Made by a program: the position numbers and the translations under genes. A stretch of 64,000 nucleotides of DNA from Hofstenia miamia (Eukaryota; Xenacoelomorpha; Acoela): positions 1,042,579-1,106,578 of the forward strand of contig SCFE01000019.1 in NCBI GenBank assembly GCA_004352715.1. Reading direction: 5' to 3'. The notes under the pieces are model-generated. The model did not search any database. It worked only from the letters and a program-made list of their open reading frames with translations, and was not told the DNA's origin. This document shows positions 1 to 9,739 of this stretch, piece by piece (the stretch's first letter is position 1; every line of letters begins with the position of its first letter).

Positions 1-252
1 CATTACACGAAATTGTGTAGAACTACCTCCGCTAAGCGGCGTACCAGTTATATTTATATATTCTGTGTAGCACATCAAATCAACTTTCATATTAAAAGAT
101 GCAATTTCAGGCTAATTCCCATCCGCAAAAAATCGTCAAATAAATATCTAATTTAATTTTAATGTGACCTAGTCCACAAATTTGCTAAGAAGTAAGATCA
201 TTACTTGTTAACAGTAATATTTTAGCTCTTTTTCATATATTCAAATATTTAG

Positions 253-319
253 GGTAGTTCAAGCGGAAATGACCAAGCAGATTGTCTCATGTATTCAAAT
301 ATTTATCAGCAATGGCATG
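253..319 (+). CDS. Internal exon (penultimate) of an unidentified gene
   Basis: A 67-base stretch preceded by a pyrimidine-rich tract ending in AG (251-252) and followed by a good donor, GTATGA, at 320. Read after one leading base it gives 22 codons without a stop, starting VVQAEMTKQIVSC and ending ISNGM. The phase at its end fits the exon at 808 exactly. I do not recognise the protein. The joined tail is helical and leucine-rich, with no catalytic motif that I can see. The rest of the gene lies to the left of the window. The call rests on splice-site fit, open phase and protein-like composition in sequence that is otherwise AT-rich and stop-rich. Alternative: chance ORF pieces, which I think less likely because of the polyadenylation signal after exon two. 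Confidence 0.5.
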
Positions 320-807
320 GTATGAATTTAATTCAAAATTAACTTTGATTTACTATTATTAATATATATTACATAAACAATATCTAATAATTTTTTTGTT
401 GAATTCTACATTTGTTAGTGTCGTTAGTTTTTTCCAAATTTCAATATATTTCAATTTTTTCTAGGGTTAGATTGCTGTTTGGATATCTGAAATTATCTTG
501 AACGATCTGGAAATAGTTTTTTTATTGAGGTTTTGGACAAACCAAAATTATAATTATAAAATTTGTAAAAATAGGATTTTTGAAAGTTTGGGAATTTTTT
601 GATTTGGTGTTTTTTTGTAATGTTTTGCATTCTACAATTCATTTGCTATGCGATTTGTTTATTTTCATTATTTTCATGAGGTGTTTAGGCTCAGATTGGA
701 TGCTGAGCTGTTATTTACTTAGGGCTTGTAAGGGCACCATTCCAATATTTTTGTGAATTCTTTATGAAATGAAGTACATATAACGTGAAATCAGAAACTT
801 TTTTTAG

Positions 808-969
808 GTAAATGATCCTGGGGCAGCGATTGCTGCATTCACACCATACCTTCGAAGATTATCCCTCCCTGAGGAGTACATTTTGCACACGGTTGCGCAA
901 TTAGCAGATCTGCAGGCGTTTTTCTTAACAGACAGACTATGTACAAGTTCTTGTGATGCGTCATTTTAA
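808..969 (+). CDS. Terminal coding exon of the same unidentified gene
   Basis: An acceptor made of seven T then AG (ends 807) opens into 53 codons and a TAA stop at 967-969. The first part reads VNDPGAAIAAFTPYLRRLSL and continues as an amphipathic helix-like tail rich in Leu and Ala. Base composition (about 45 percent GC) stands out against AT-rich flanks, as expected for a conserved exon. The intron from 320 to 807 is 488 bases. Eighteen bases after the stop an AATAAA signal appears. I cannot name the family; a search with the joined 75-residue tail would settle it. Confidence 0.55.
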   Translation, partial: VNDPGAAIAAFTPYLRRLSLPEEYILHTVAQLADLQAFFLTDRLCTSSCDASF

Positions 970-986
970 ATTTTTACTTTTTTGTA

Positions 987-992
987 AATAAA
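987..992 (+). other. Polyadenylation signal AATAAA
   Basis: AATAAA lies 18 bases downstream of the stop codon at 969, in a T-rich 3' UTR, and supports this being the end of the transcript. Confidence 0.5.
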
Positions 993-999
993 TGTCATT

Positions 1000-2860
1000 G
1001 CTTCACTTAATTTAAAAATAATTTTTATTTGTTGTAAAGTTTATTATAGATTATATTTATGACCTGTCAATAAGCAATCAAGACAGCGTACAACTCGAAA
1101 TTAGGATCGAAGAGATATTTTAGTTTTTAATGATATGCATACATAATTCGATGAATTGTTTAGAATTTTATGCTACCATAATTTCTCATTTTGTTTTATT
1201 TGAAAGAGATTTCTTTTTGCAGGAGACATTTATAGGTAGGTTGTTTAGACGAATTTGTAATATTTACTAAGCTCACAAAAATTGTAAACTTGTTTTCCGA
1301 AAAACAACAGCAGTTTGCTTTAACATTATAGTCACGTTGTCTAGTCTGTAATATTCTTGTGCAAAGTTGCATATCATGAATATGTTTTCATGTGAGTTGG
1401 TTTTCAATGGTAAAAAATTTTATCTTTTCTCTTCACTAACTTACTACCTTCTAATAGCAGATTGTTTCTCAAAAGGGTGAACAATGTAATGTTTCCGTTA
1501 TCGGTTCCATGTAGAAAATTATTTTTACACGAGGAATTGTTTCAACTCGGTGTGAATATCTAAAGCCAGCTTCCAGTACAGACATAGAATTTCAATAATT
1601 TTAGAGGAAAAGGATAAGTTGGAAATTTAAAATTATTTTTTGCGTACTAAGACTTTGCTATCAATATATTGCGTTCAATGACATGTTTATGATTTCCTGT
1701 TGGTATTTGTCCCAAGATCGCCACTAACACAAGCAAAAAACGTTAATGGTCTCCTAATTATTTAAGTACTTTAAAATCAGTATACATAAATTATGTATAC
1801 AATCAAGAAAATGTTACTTCAATGGTGAGGCATGTTACTTACATCAATTTCGTCTGTTATTATAACCGAAGTACATAGGAATGATCCAGAAATGTCCTGT
1901 TTTTTTATTTGATGAATAATTGAGAAACAAAAATGCGATCATTATCAAAATATTTTCATACTCTTCTATTGTCTAATCAAATTTGAAAAATATTTGTACA
2001 ACAACAGGCTCTGTTTGAAGCAAGAAGCTTATTCTGATTTCCCAATGTAACTGGGTTAAAGTAGGCATCATACCGACCTAAAATTTAGGAAGAAATTGGA
2101 CGACTCTCATTTCCTGGAAAGAAAATACCCCAAATGTAACGAACTTTATTGGGAGTGCAATTCAAACTTGGCGACATAATAAAACCGAACTGAGAGTGAT
2201 ATTTATGGGCCCTTAATCAACAGTATTTCTGATTCATCAATGGCTAGTTAGCACTATTAAGTATGCCTAGATGTCTCAGTTTATCAATTTTTGGTTTAGG
2301 AGTCACTGCAAATTTTATTTTTTGTAAATATATTAGTCAATTTTTCAATCATGAAATGACAGAATTATATTAAAGAATAACTTTAAACTACAATGTAGAT
2401 GTGGTAAAGAAAATAGAACAAATTTGAAATAAACTAATTGCGCTTTATTAGAAAGTTTTGTTTACTCTTACTGCCTTTAAATATCTTTGAAAACTCAAGT
2501 TATAATGAAATATGCTTTCTATATATACATATATATATAAATTGCACTTTTTTGTCTTTGAAAGTGTTCGGTACACTTTCGATGTTGAAAATACTTTATG
2601 GTATATGGAAACTTTAAGTTCAAATGAGCGGTTGATTTCAATGGGTTTTGCAAAACAATTTTGACAAAACTCTTCCGTTAATTTCCAGTCAATTTGAGGA
2701 GTGTCCCAGTTGCTATCTTCATTTTTATTGTATTCATTTCAGTAATCTTTTGAAGTTTCTGTAGAATGTTCTTGGGTTCATACCCGATATCTTGAGTAAA
2801 GGTGTGGGGTCTGTAGTTCCAGTAGAATAAATAAATTTTAAAGTCAAAATTTTATCAACA
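1000..2860. other. AT-rich intergenic sequence, nothing recognised
   Basis: No coding exon, RNA gene or terminal repeat stands out. There is a short TA-rich microsatellite near 2520-2541. Confidence 0.5.
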
Positions 2861-2909
2861 GAGTATAATTGCACAAAATTTCTAAACAGCTTAAGAGTCT
2901 CAAACTAAA

Positions 2910-3370
2910 GTTTTTATCTTTCCACTTGTTTCCCATCTATGGCAACGCATTCCTGCAAACGGCATACAAATTTACCGAACGCGTTTTGACACATTTCGGG
3001 TGTGATTTTTTTGCATTTTTCATCTATGGCAGTTTTGAGTTGCTGAATAGCTTTGGGCATTGTACACCCGATACTTTAAATCACCCAATGCAAAGAAGTC
3101 CAGGGAAGTTAAGTCGGGTGATTGTGCATTCACATGCGTAGGTTCTTGGTTATGAAGCTGAAGCAATTCATTGCACAAAGTGAGTTGATTGGCACGTTTT
3201 CATCTGACAGAAACTGAAGGTATTTTAACTTGTATGTGTGAAATTTGACCTCATGTCGCAAAATATTCTGTGAGATATGCCAACGAGGCGCCTAATTGAT
3301 TGAGTTGATGAACCTGGTGGATTGCCAACAAAATCAAAAACCCAATCACGAGCATCAAAGAGTACATTTA
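2910..3370 (-). pseudogene. Mariner-like transposase relic with the catalytic core missing
   Basis: On the minus strand the 3' part reads as the end of a mariner-type transposase. A decayed SPDLT..DFF motif (about 3110-3085) is followed by TPEMCQNAFGKFVC, which matches the conserved C-terminal helix of these proteins. Further upstream (about 3310-3200) is a helix-turn-helix-like stretch containing SIRRLVGISQNILRHEVKF. The two parts are only about 100 bases apart, so the first two catalytic aspartates and the region between are absent. Several frame changes and stops are present. The DFF-type C-terminus resembles that of the DD41D mariner at 53127-54375, suggesting the same broad group. I see no intact terminal inverted repeats. 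Confidence 0.6.
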
Positions 3371-3540
3371 GAAAATAAAATGTTTAGGTAAATATAGGCA
3401 ATTCTATGAGGTAATTTTGACAATTGATTGTTTCAATATGTATGCACACACCTGCACTTTTATTGTATATTATTGTGTATTTCAAAAATTCAGTTGATAG
3501 ACAATAAGAATTTAATTTTAAATATTTGTAAAATACCAGC

Positions 3541-3660
3541 AGACTGCATAAATTGTTGTGTATTTTGGTGACAGCATTTGAAGTTCCATGGATTTCTATA
3601 ACACTAACTGGATGCGAACTTAGAAATATTAGGCTACCCACTTTAGGCCATATAGTTAAT
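3541..3660 (+). repeat. Coding-like repeat fragment shared with 9490-9620
   Basis: The plus strand contains a run encoding PWISITLTGCEL (about 3585-3620). The same sequence is found on the minus strand at about 9560-9605, with roughly 45 nearly identical bases. After it both copies keep a weaker RLP.LGH..NV pattern (3630-3655 and 9545-9510). Conservation follows the protein reading, so this is probably part of a repeated protein-coding element. I cannot name the family. Confidence 0.45.
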
Positions 3661-3722
3661 GTAATATTTTTTTACTGTGTTAAATAGATTCAGTAAAACT
3701 TGGAAAAATCTCCAATGTGAAA

Positions 3723-3986
3723 TTAAGCAATTGAAATCATTAGCAAAATTATTTGTAAAATACATAAAGTTTTAAACAGAATATCAAATGAATTTACTTG
3801 TAAGGAATATATTATAGAACACTTTGTTGGAATAAATTTTTCGCTGTTTAGGTTTGCTAGCCATATTTTTAAAACTGGAGGGTTCTTTAGAGGAAAGCAA
3901 TGAAATGTGATGGACTTCCCCTGATCTTTGATACGATTGCTAACATATCCGCTCTTACATAAGGGAGCAGAACATTTATTCACCAT
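3723..3986 (-). pseudogene. Decayed THAP zinc-finger domain
   Basis: The 87-codon reading frame begins MVNKCSAPLCKSGY, the usual start of a THAP domain with its first two cysteines (residues 5 and 10). It continues with FHCFPLKNPPVLKIWLANL, matching the F.FP......W core. THAP proteins then carry a Cys-x2-His pair in a context like SIICS.HF. Here the corresponding stretch reads SIIYSLQV, so Cys has become Tyr and His-Phe has become Gln-Val: both remaining zinc ligands are lost. THAP domains bind DNA and occur both in host regulators and at the N-terminus of P-element-like transposases. The frame stops soon after, with no transposase following. It lies just beyond the 3' tail of the retrotransposon at 4027-8600. 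Confidence 0.6.
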
Positions 3987-4197
3987 TCTGAAATCGACAG
4001 ATATTATTAGTAATTACGTTCAAAAAGAAGAAGAAAAAGAAGAAGAAAAATCTATATTCAGAAATTGTTTTAACAATAAATAGAAATACTGATAACAAAT
4101 TCTGAAAGCGTCAAGAAAGTAATACAAAATTAAACAAAGAAAAGAAAACAATGACTATTTACAAATAAAAAGTGGTTAACTTGGGCTATGGCGATTG

Positions 4198-6204
4198 CTA
4201 GTTTCTATTAATAGAGTAATCAGGATTATAAAATTTATAACCTCGCCATTTCAGTTTTTTTATATTATAAGTGCAAAAATATTTTTTAATATTCATTTTA
4301 AAGTTTTTTAATTTACTTATTTGTTTAATATATTTTGGTAATTCATTCCACATATTTATAGCTGTGTTTAGAAATGAATTTTTCATTATTCGCTTCTTAT
4401 ACCTAATAGGTTCAATTATGTGTGTTCTTTTATTTTGTTTATTGACTAATTTTGCAGCAAGAAAGTCATTTTTGTAGTATGGGAAAGTATTGTTAACTAT
4501 TTTGAAGAACGTCGTTAAGACATTTATATGGATGTAACATTGCGGATGTAAAAATAATTTTGAAATTTTTCTATATTCATTATTCTTATTAAAGCTATGA
4601 TTATTTACTGCTACTTTAATAGCCCAATTTAGTTGCACTTGGAATTTCCTGAGAAATTGTTGGTTTATATCTGTGTAGAGTACATTGGCATAGTTAAAAT
4701 GACTTAATATTAGAGCATATATTAATTGAATTTTTGCTTTAGTTGGAAGTTTTTGAGAAATTAAGTTAATTGCTTTAATCGATATGGCCATTTTTCTAAT
4801 AACATGATTTAGTTGCTCTTCAAAATTTAGATGTATGTCAAAAATTATTCCGAGGTACTTAAAAGACTCAACCTGTTTTATTTGAATGCCGTTGAAATTA
4901 AGTTTGTATCTTGAAGTATCAGTAGATTTAGTTTTTGATTTAACAATACAGAATTGAGTTTTTAGTGGATTTACTCTTAGTTTTATAGAGGCAAAATATT
5001 TAGCAAGAGAAGCACAGTTTGTTTCGAGAGTTTGAACCGCTTTTTCGGGAAATTTATTAGAATGAAATAATATTGTGTCATCTGCATATTGTATAACGTC
5101 ACATGTTACTTGCTCGGACAAATCATTTATGTAAATATTAAATAATAACGGACCCAAAATTGTACCCTGTGGAACCCCATTTTTAGTGCATACCCAATCT
5201 GAAAAAGATTCATTAATTTTAACTCTTTGCATGCGATTGTATAAGTAACTGGAGATAAGACCTATGCTGTCATTAGAAAAACCTAGAATTTTAATTTTTT
5301 GTAGTAAGATACTGCGGTCTATGGAATCGAAAGCTTTCGAGAGGTCTAAGCAAGCAATTGCTGAGTATTCATTATCATTTATTGTTGATCGCCATTTTTC
5401 TGTAGCTTGTATTAAAGCGTCGCTCGTAGAAATACCTTTACGAAAACCATATTGTGTTTTGGAGTAGAGATCATGTTTACAAAGGTGTTCGTTAATTTGA
5501 TTAAAAAGAATTCGTTCAAAAATTTTGCTGATTGGAGAAGTGATCGAAATGGGTCTATAATTTTCGCAATCTTCGGGATCATTTCTTTTAAATAATGGTG
5601 TTATATTTGCCAATTTTAATTCATCTGGAAAAAAGGAGTGTTTTATACAATTATTTAAAATGTAGCATATTGGTTCAGCTATTAAGTCACCTGAGAGTTT
5701 TAGGAACCACGTTGGTATTAGAGAGGGTCCACTGGATTTATTTTTTAAACATTGTATCGACTTTATGATTTCATATTTTGTTGCAAAACGAAAAGAGAAA
5801 GAGGTTGGAGTTCCTTTGGGTTTATTAAGGCAAAAAGGTACATTCATACCGTTGTAGTTTCCTAAATTTAGGAAAACTTCATTGAAAGCATTGCAGATTT
5901 CCTTCTTATTTGTAATGGATTTATCTTTATAGTATATTCTTTCTATTTCTTCGGTTCGCATGTTTTTTCTATTTAGCAAATTGTTAACAAATTCCCATTT
6001 ATTTTTTTGGGAAGAAAGACTTTGATACTGAAAACGGGAATAATTATTACTTGCTTTTCTTATAGCAATGTTACATAAATTTCGTGCAGATTTATAAGCA
6101 TTATGATTTTCCAGTGTTTGGGAATTTAAGTATTTTTTCAATTTCTGTTTCTTTATTTCGATTAAATCGAGGCATTTAGAATCAATGCATGGTATTGAAA
6201 ATTA
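4198..6204 (-). pseudogene. Reverse transcriptase part of CR1/L2-like ORF2
   Basis: About 650 residues of uninterrupted reading after an in-frame TAA at 6204-6202. All core RT blocks are visible. Counting from the codon at 6141: the template-binding region with NYRPIS (194-199), LDLSKAFD (265-272, first catalytic Asp), NGVPQGTILGP (321-331), and YADD (352-355), followed by thumb and a C-terminal region with a typical MWNELP. The frame equals that of the endonuclease tail (SDH at about 6471-6463), so the TAA at 6204 is a nonsense change inside one original ORF2. Function in the intact element: target-primed reverse transcription. The RT itself shows no missing catalytic residue, so decay is recent. 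Confidence 0.9.
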
Positions 6205-6455
6205 TTCTGAGTTTTTTTGGTATTTTCGGATGAAAGAATATATTTTTCTGGGCAGCATATATCCAAATAGAAAAGTAAATGTTTTAGTAAAATGTGATAG
6301 CATTTCATTAGGTGTTAATGATGAATATATCGAATGCCAGTTTTCGATTTTTAAATACTGTCGAAGTTTTTCGACATTTTCTGTTGATTTTTCTCGTATT
6401 TTTATCCAGGATTTAGAGGGTTTACAAACTTTTAGAATATTCGAATACGTACCTA

Positions 6456-7496
6456 TTAGGCAGTGATCTGAGTATGGAAATTTAAAATAAATATATCATT
6501 ATAAGACGAAGCATTTTCTGAAATCATGAAATAGTCAATAAGCGTTTTACTATTAGCAGAAATTCTAGAAGGAATTTTTTTATTTATTAGTGAAATATTG
6601 AAAGTATTGAGAAAATTGCCAAGCTTACTTTTTTCGTTATTGTTTAGAAGATTTACATTCCAGTCTCCCATTACCATTATATTCGTGTTATAACTCAGAG
6701 CAGTAGAAAATTCATCTTCCATTTGTAAGAAAAAGTTATTTATATAAGTTTTATTTGGACAATAAGAGATATTTAATAATTGACTATTAAAATTTTTGTC
6801 TGGGTTTTGAATTTCAACCCAAAGACTTTCATAAGTTGAATCTTTTGCTATATCTGTCCTAAGTTTTGGTTTGAGTATTTTAGGTATTAAAAACATGACA
6901 CCACCTCCTTTTGTCTTATTAAAATGAAAAGTTGGATTTCTGTCCTTTCTAAATATTTTAAATTTAGAGTTATCGATTGACCAGGACGAATTGTGATTAT
7001 CATTTGTAAACCAGGTTTCAGTTATGCCCAGAATAAAGTTTGAATCCAGTTCAGAAATGAATTGTCTAAATTCCGAATTTTTTATTGAGAGATTCTGAAA
7101 ATTTATGTGAATATATTTAAAAGAATTAGTTGAATGCATTATGTTTGATAATTCTGAGTATTCATAAATATTATCGGCTTTGGAAGGCCCGGGATTAATC
7201 TGGATGCCGGATATAAGTAACATTATTGTTAGTACTAGAATGTAGAATAAAGAATGTTTTGTTGTTTTAATGAAAATCCATTTTTTAAATATCTTGCATG
7301 TATTCATGCTGTTTCTTAAATTATGTTTATGTATAGGTAAGGTTTCTCTAATACAGGTAATATTGAATTTTGAGTTAAGAATAATTAGAATTAAATATAT
7401 GAAAGACAGTGAGTTATTAGCGATAGCATAAATTAGGTGAAAAATTCGCCATAACCCAATGAGAGTCAAAAATATAAAAATAAAATTTACCATCAT
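6456..7496 (-). CDS. ORF2 N-terminus: 2A-like motif and APE-type endonuclease
   Basis: The ATG at 7496-7494 overlaps the ORF1 stop (TAATG). Two hydrophobic stretches (residues 1-47 and 82-96) precede ISGIQINPGP, a 2A-like motif with NPGP at 101-104. The endonuclease follows: HINFQN (130-135), ITETWF (158-163, metal-binding Glu), GGGV (197-200), MGDWNVNLL (276-284) and TLIDYFM (318-324). The expected SDH catalytic end is not in this frame: it reads PYSDHCLIG one frame over from 6477. A single-base-type frameshift near 6478 therefore separates it, and this frame ends in TAA at 6456. Intact elements use this nuclease to nick target DNA for priming. Confidence 0.85.
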   Translation of the reverse strand: MMVNFIFIFLTLIGLWRIFHLIYAIANNSLSFIYLILIILNSKFNITCIRETLPIHKHNLRNSMNTCKIFKKWIFIKTTKHSLFYILVLTIMLLISGIQINPGPSKADNIYEYSELSNIMHSTNSFKYIHINFQNLSIKNSEFRQFISELDSNFILGITETWFTNDNHNSSWSIDNSKFKIFRKDRNPTFHFNKTKGGGVMFLIPKILKPKLRTDIAKDSTYESLWVEIQNPDKNFNSQLLNISYCPNKTYINNFFLQMEDEFSTALSYNTNIMVMGDWNVNLLNNNEKSKLGNFLNTFNISLINKKIPSRISANSKTLIDYFMISENASSYNDIFILNFHTQITA

Positions 7497-8569
7497 TAGA
7501 AAAGTCTAAGAAAGTTTCTAATCCTCTGAACCTCGGCGGGTGATAACGGCGGTGGTGTTGAGAGAACGTCGGCATAACTTCGTCGCATGTTTATTGGCGG
7601 TGAAAGTAAGGCATGTTTTGGCGGGGATTGTTCAAAGGTGTTGGGCGGCGTTTGTAAAAATGGTTGGCGTGCGTTTGAGAACCGGTGTTGAGGCGGAAAC
7701 GGTAAGATAAAAGATTTCGAGCTGGCGGTGTGGGTCTTTTTAACACGTAATCGCTGATTAAATACGCGGTTCGGCAGCGTGTTAAAAAAGAATTTGATGG
7801 AGCGTGCAAGCGTTGCATAACCTTGTTTAGTGTAGTGGATTCCATTTTTCGTGAATAAACTTCTATCAACAGAAGATCCTAAATAAAAACAGTTAGAGTT
7901 GTCGAAAACGGTATAATTTAACAGCTTGGCGTTTTGTTTAATAAGTAAATTTAGTTCAGCGGATTTTTTGTTTAACACCTCGTCCTTAGGAAAAGGAGCA
8001 ACTTCACCAAGGAAAACTTTAGCTGAACTAAATTTAGTTTTAATAACATTAATTAATTTCTTATACTTATCTGTAAAATCTTCTTTCTTTTGCATTAAGT
8101 CGTTTCTTCCTATTGTAATGAGAATTCTCTTTACATTGTTCGATTCGGGATAAAGCGGAATTAAATCAGCTATGTCTTCAATGGTGGCTCCCGGATATGA
8201 ATGAACACATGTAGCAGTTCTTAGTAAGCCCGGAGCTTTCAGATGACGGTACATTGATGATCCGATGGCAAGAAATTCAGCTTCTGCTCTCAAGTGTTTT
8301 GGGCGTTGTATCTTCTTTTGTGTTTGAGACGGCACATGATTTATTTCTGGAGTTACTTGAGTAGTTTTGTTGGTGGATTCAGAAGGAGTTTCTTTGATGG
8401 CTGCTAGCATGTTGAACAGGATAATTAGTTCATCTCTGCCGAGATTCTTGAGAGGAGCTAATAATTTACTTTTGGTTAACTCCTCTTCAGGTAACGCAAT
8501 GAGCGACGTAGCGTTAAGCGTGGTAAGCACAGCGCGCTCGCAAGGACCGACTGCTCGCGGTGAAAGCAT
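7496..8569 (-). CDS. CR1/L2-like ORF1 protein with SGNH/GDSL esterase-like domain
   Basis: An intact 357-codon ORF. Residues 26-60 are Leu/Glu/Lys-rich and could form a short helix. Residues 97-265 look like an SGNH hydrolase: FLAIGSSMYR (99-108) supplies the block I serine in a GSS context instead of GDS, SYPGAT (124-129) is block II, TIGRNDL (152-158) is block III (G.ND), and NGIHYTKQGY (242-251) supplies the block V histidine. The C-terminal 90 residues are Pro/Arg/Phe-rich and basic, as expected for nucleic-acid binding. Esterase-type ORF1 proteins are known from CR1 and L2 elements. The stop TAA (7498-7496) shares its last base with the ORF2 ATG. GC content is clearly higher than that of ORF2. 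Confidence 0.85.
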   Translation of the reverse strand: MLSPRAVGPCERAVLTTLNATSLIALPEEELTKSKLLAPLKNLGRDELIILFNMLAAIKETPSESTNKTTQVTPEINHVPSQTQKKIQRPKHLRAEAEFLAIGSSMYRHLKAPGLLRTATCVHSYPGATIEDIADLIPLYPESNNVKRILITIGRNDLMQKKEDFTDKYKKLINVIKTKFSSAKVFLGEVAPFPKDEVLNKKSAELNLLIKQNAKLLNYTVFDNSNCFYLGSSVDRSLFTKNGIHYTKQGYATLARSIKFFFNTLPNRVFNQRLRVKKTHTASSKSFILPFPPQHRFSNARQPFLQTPPNTFEQSPPKHALLSPPINMRRSYADVLSTPPPLSPAEVQRIRNFLRLF

Positions 8570-8600
8570 CGGTAATTATGAAGCATCGGTAATCAATGGG

Positions 8601-9165
8601 ATTATGCAAACAACTATTATTCATTTCAGTTTTCTTAAGCCAATAACTACATGTAAAATAACTATCAATGAGTGTGAATACAATAAACAATTTGCAATTA
8701 TAATACCAAAAAACCTTAACATCAGATACGATTCAGCCTAATTAAGTACATAAAGAAATCTATTGATATTTTCTTCCACATACTCCTGAAAACTTTTCAA
8801 AGTCTAGAAATCGCATTTTATAATGCAAATTCTCATAACGATGGTATTCATTCCGTTAGGAAAAAACTTTAACTTACTTAGTAAAATTTAAACTAATATA
8901 GGTATGATTTATGTTGCCATCTAGATTGAAGAGCTTCGCTTTTATTTAATATACTCAGGACTTGAAGTTCTTATATAAAATATTGCTTAAACGTAATAAA
9001 TTGAGAATTAGCTACATATATATTGCAAATCTACTTATACAAACTGCCATAAGCTATACAGTTGCATTTAAATAATAATTAAACATACAATAATAAGAAA
9101 ATTTGCTAGAAATTGGAGAACTCCACGTGCTATCATTAAAAATAGAATATCACCATTTTGTATTA
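8601..9165. other. AT-rich sequence, nothing recognised
   Basis: Probably includes the start of the retrotransposon leader and its flank. No other feature was found. Confidence 0.4.
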
Positions 9166-9170
9166 CGTTA

Positions 9171-9395
9171 GGCCACGGTTGGAATAGTGATTGGTTCAAA
9201 AGTGATCTGTCACATTTTGATTGAATGGCACGTCTAACCACCTGATATAATTAGCGATGTGACTATCACAAAGAAATCGTGCTCGTTCGATTTCCTTGTG
9301 ATCGTCACAGCGCTAATTATCTCGGGTGGTTTGACGTCCAACGCTTTCAAAAGTGACAGGTCACTTTTAACCAATCACCTAGTCTAACCGTGGCC
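9171..9395. mobile_element. Palindromic MITE of PIF/Harbinger type
   Basis: A 225-base fold-back element. The ends are GGCCACGG...CCGTGGCC and the inverted match continues with few mismatches to a centre near 9283, including GTGATTGGTT..AAAAGTGA, CTAATTATCTCGGGTGGTT and GATTTCCTTGTGATCG with their complements. It is flanked on both sides by TTA (9168-9170 and 9396-9398), the 3-bp target duplication typical of PIF/Harbinger. It has no coding capacity. Confidence 0.8.
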
Positions 9396-9471
9396 TTACA
9401 CGTTTAACTAATCCGTATTTAATGGTAAAGGAAATGCTGTAAATGCATTTTATAACCGCTAGTGGTGCAAG

Positions 9472-9717
9472 TCAAAGTGGAACTATAAAATTCATATCTT
9501 GAACGCTAACATTTTGATGGCCTAATCCGGGCAAGCGATAAATGTAATATATTTTAAGTTCGCATCCAGTTAGTGTTATAGAAATCCATGGAAGTTCGTC
9601 ACCAACAGCTTGTTTGCACATTGTTTTTATCGACCAGTTTAATGGCGTATTAATTCTCTGCTCTTGTAGCCAGTGGCGGTGTGTGGCTGTAGTAGTTGCA
9701 TAGGCAAAAATTTGCAA
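9472..9717 (-). pseudogene. Unidentified coding-like fragment (repeat family with 3541-3660)
   Basis: An 81-codon open frame containing LPWISITLTGCELKIYY near its middle, which matches the plus-strand fragment at 3585-3620. It has no recognised domain. Upstream sequence on this strand is open back to about 9720. Both copies are short and stand near other transposon debris, so I read it as part of an unclassified repeat rather than a host exon. Confidence 0.35.
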
Positions 9718-9739
9718 GCATTGGGAAGGGAAAAGGTAA

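Larger units (their letters stand above)
4027..8600 (-). mobile_element. Nearly full-length CR1/L2-like non-LTR retrotransposon
   Basis: Minus-strand element with ORF1 (8569-7496), then ORF2 coding for an apurinic-type endonuclease and reverse transcriptase (7496-4198), then a short 3' UTR. The UTR carries a small hairpin (ATTGT..ACAAT, about 4087-4074) and ends in a TTC-rich microsatellite (plus strand GAAGAAG... 4027-4049). ORF order, esterase-type ORF1, APE endonuclease and microsatellite tail all fit the CR1/L2 group. The 5' boundary is not clear; a 16-base direct repeat (GAAGCATCGGTAAT) at 8564-8597 may mark the leader. I found no target-site duplication. Confidence 0.85.

Noticed and set aside
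2869-3141. Plus-strand 90-codon frame
   Set aside because: Its complement reads as the end of a mariner transposase, so the plus frame is a shadow.
8367-8741. Plus-strand 124-codon frame
   Set aside because: Antisense of the ORF1 start; no independent coding signal.
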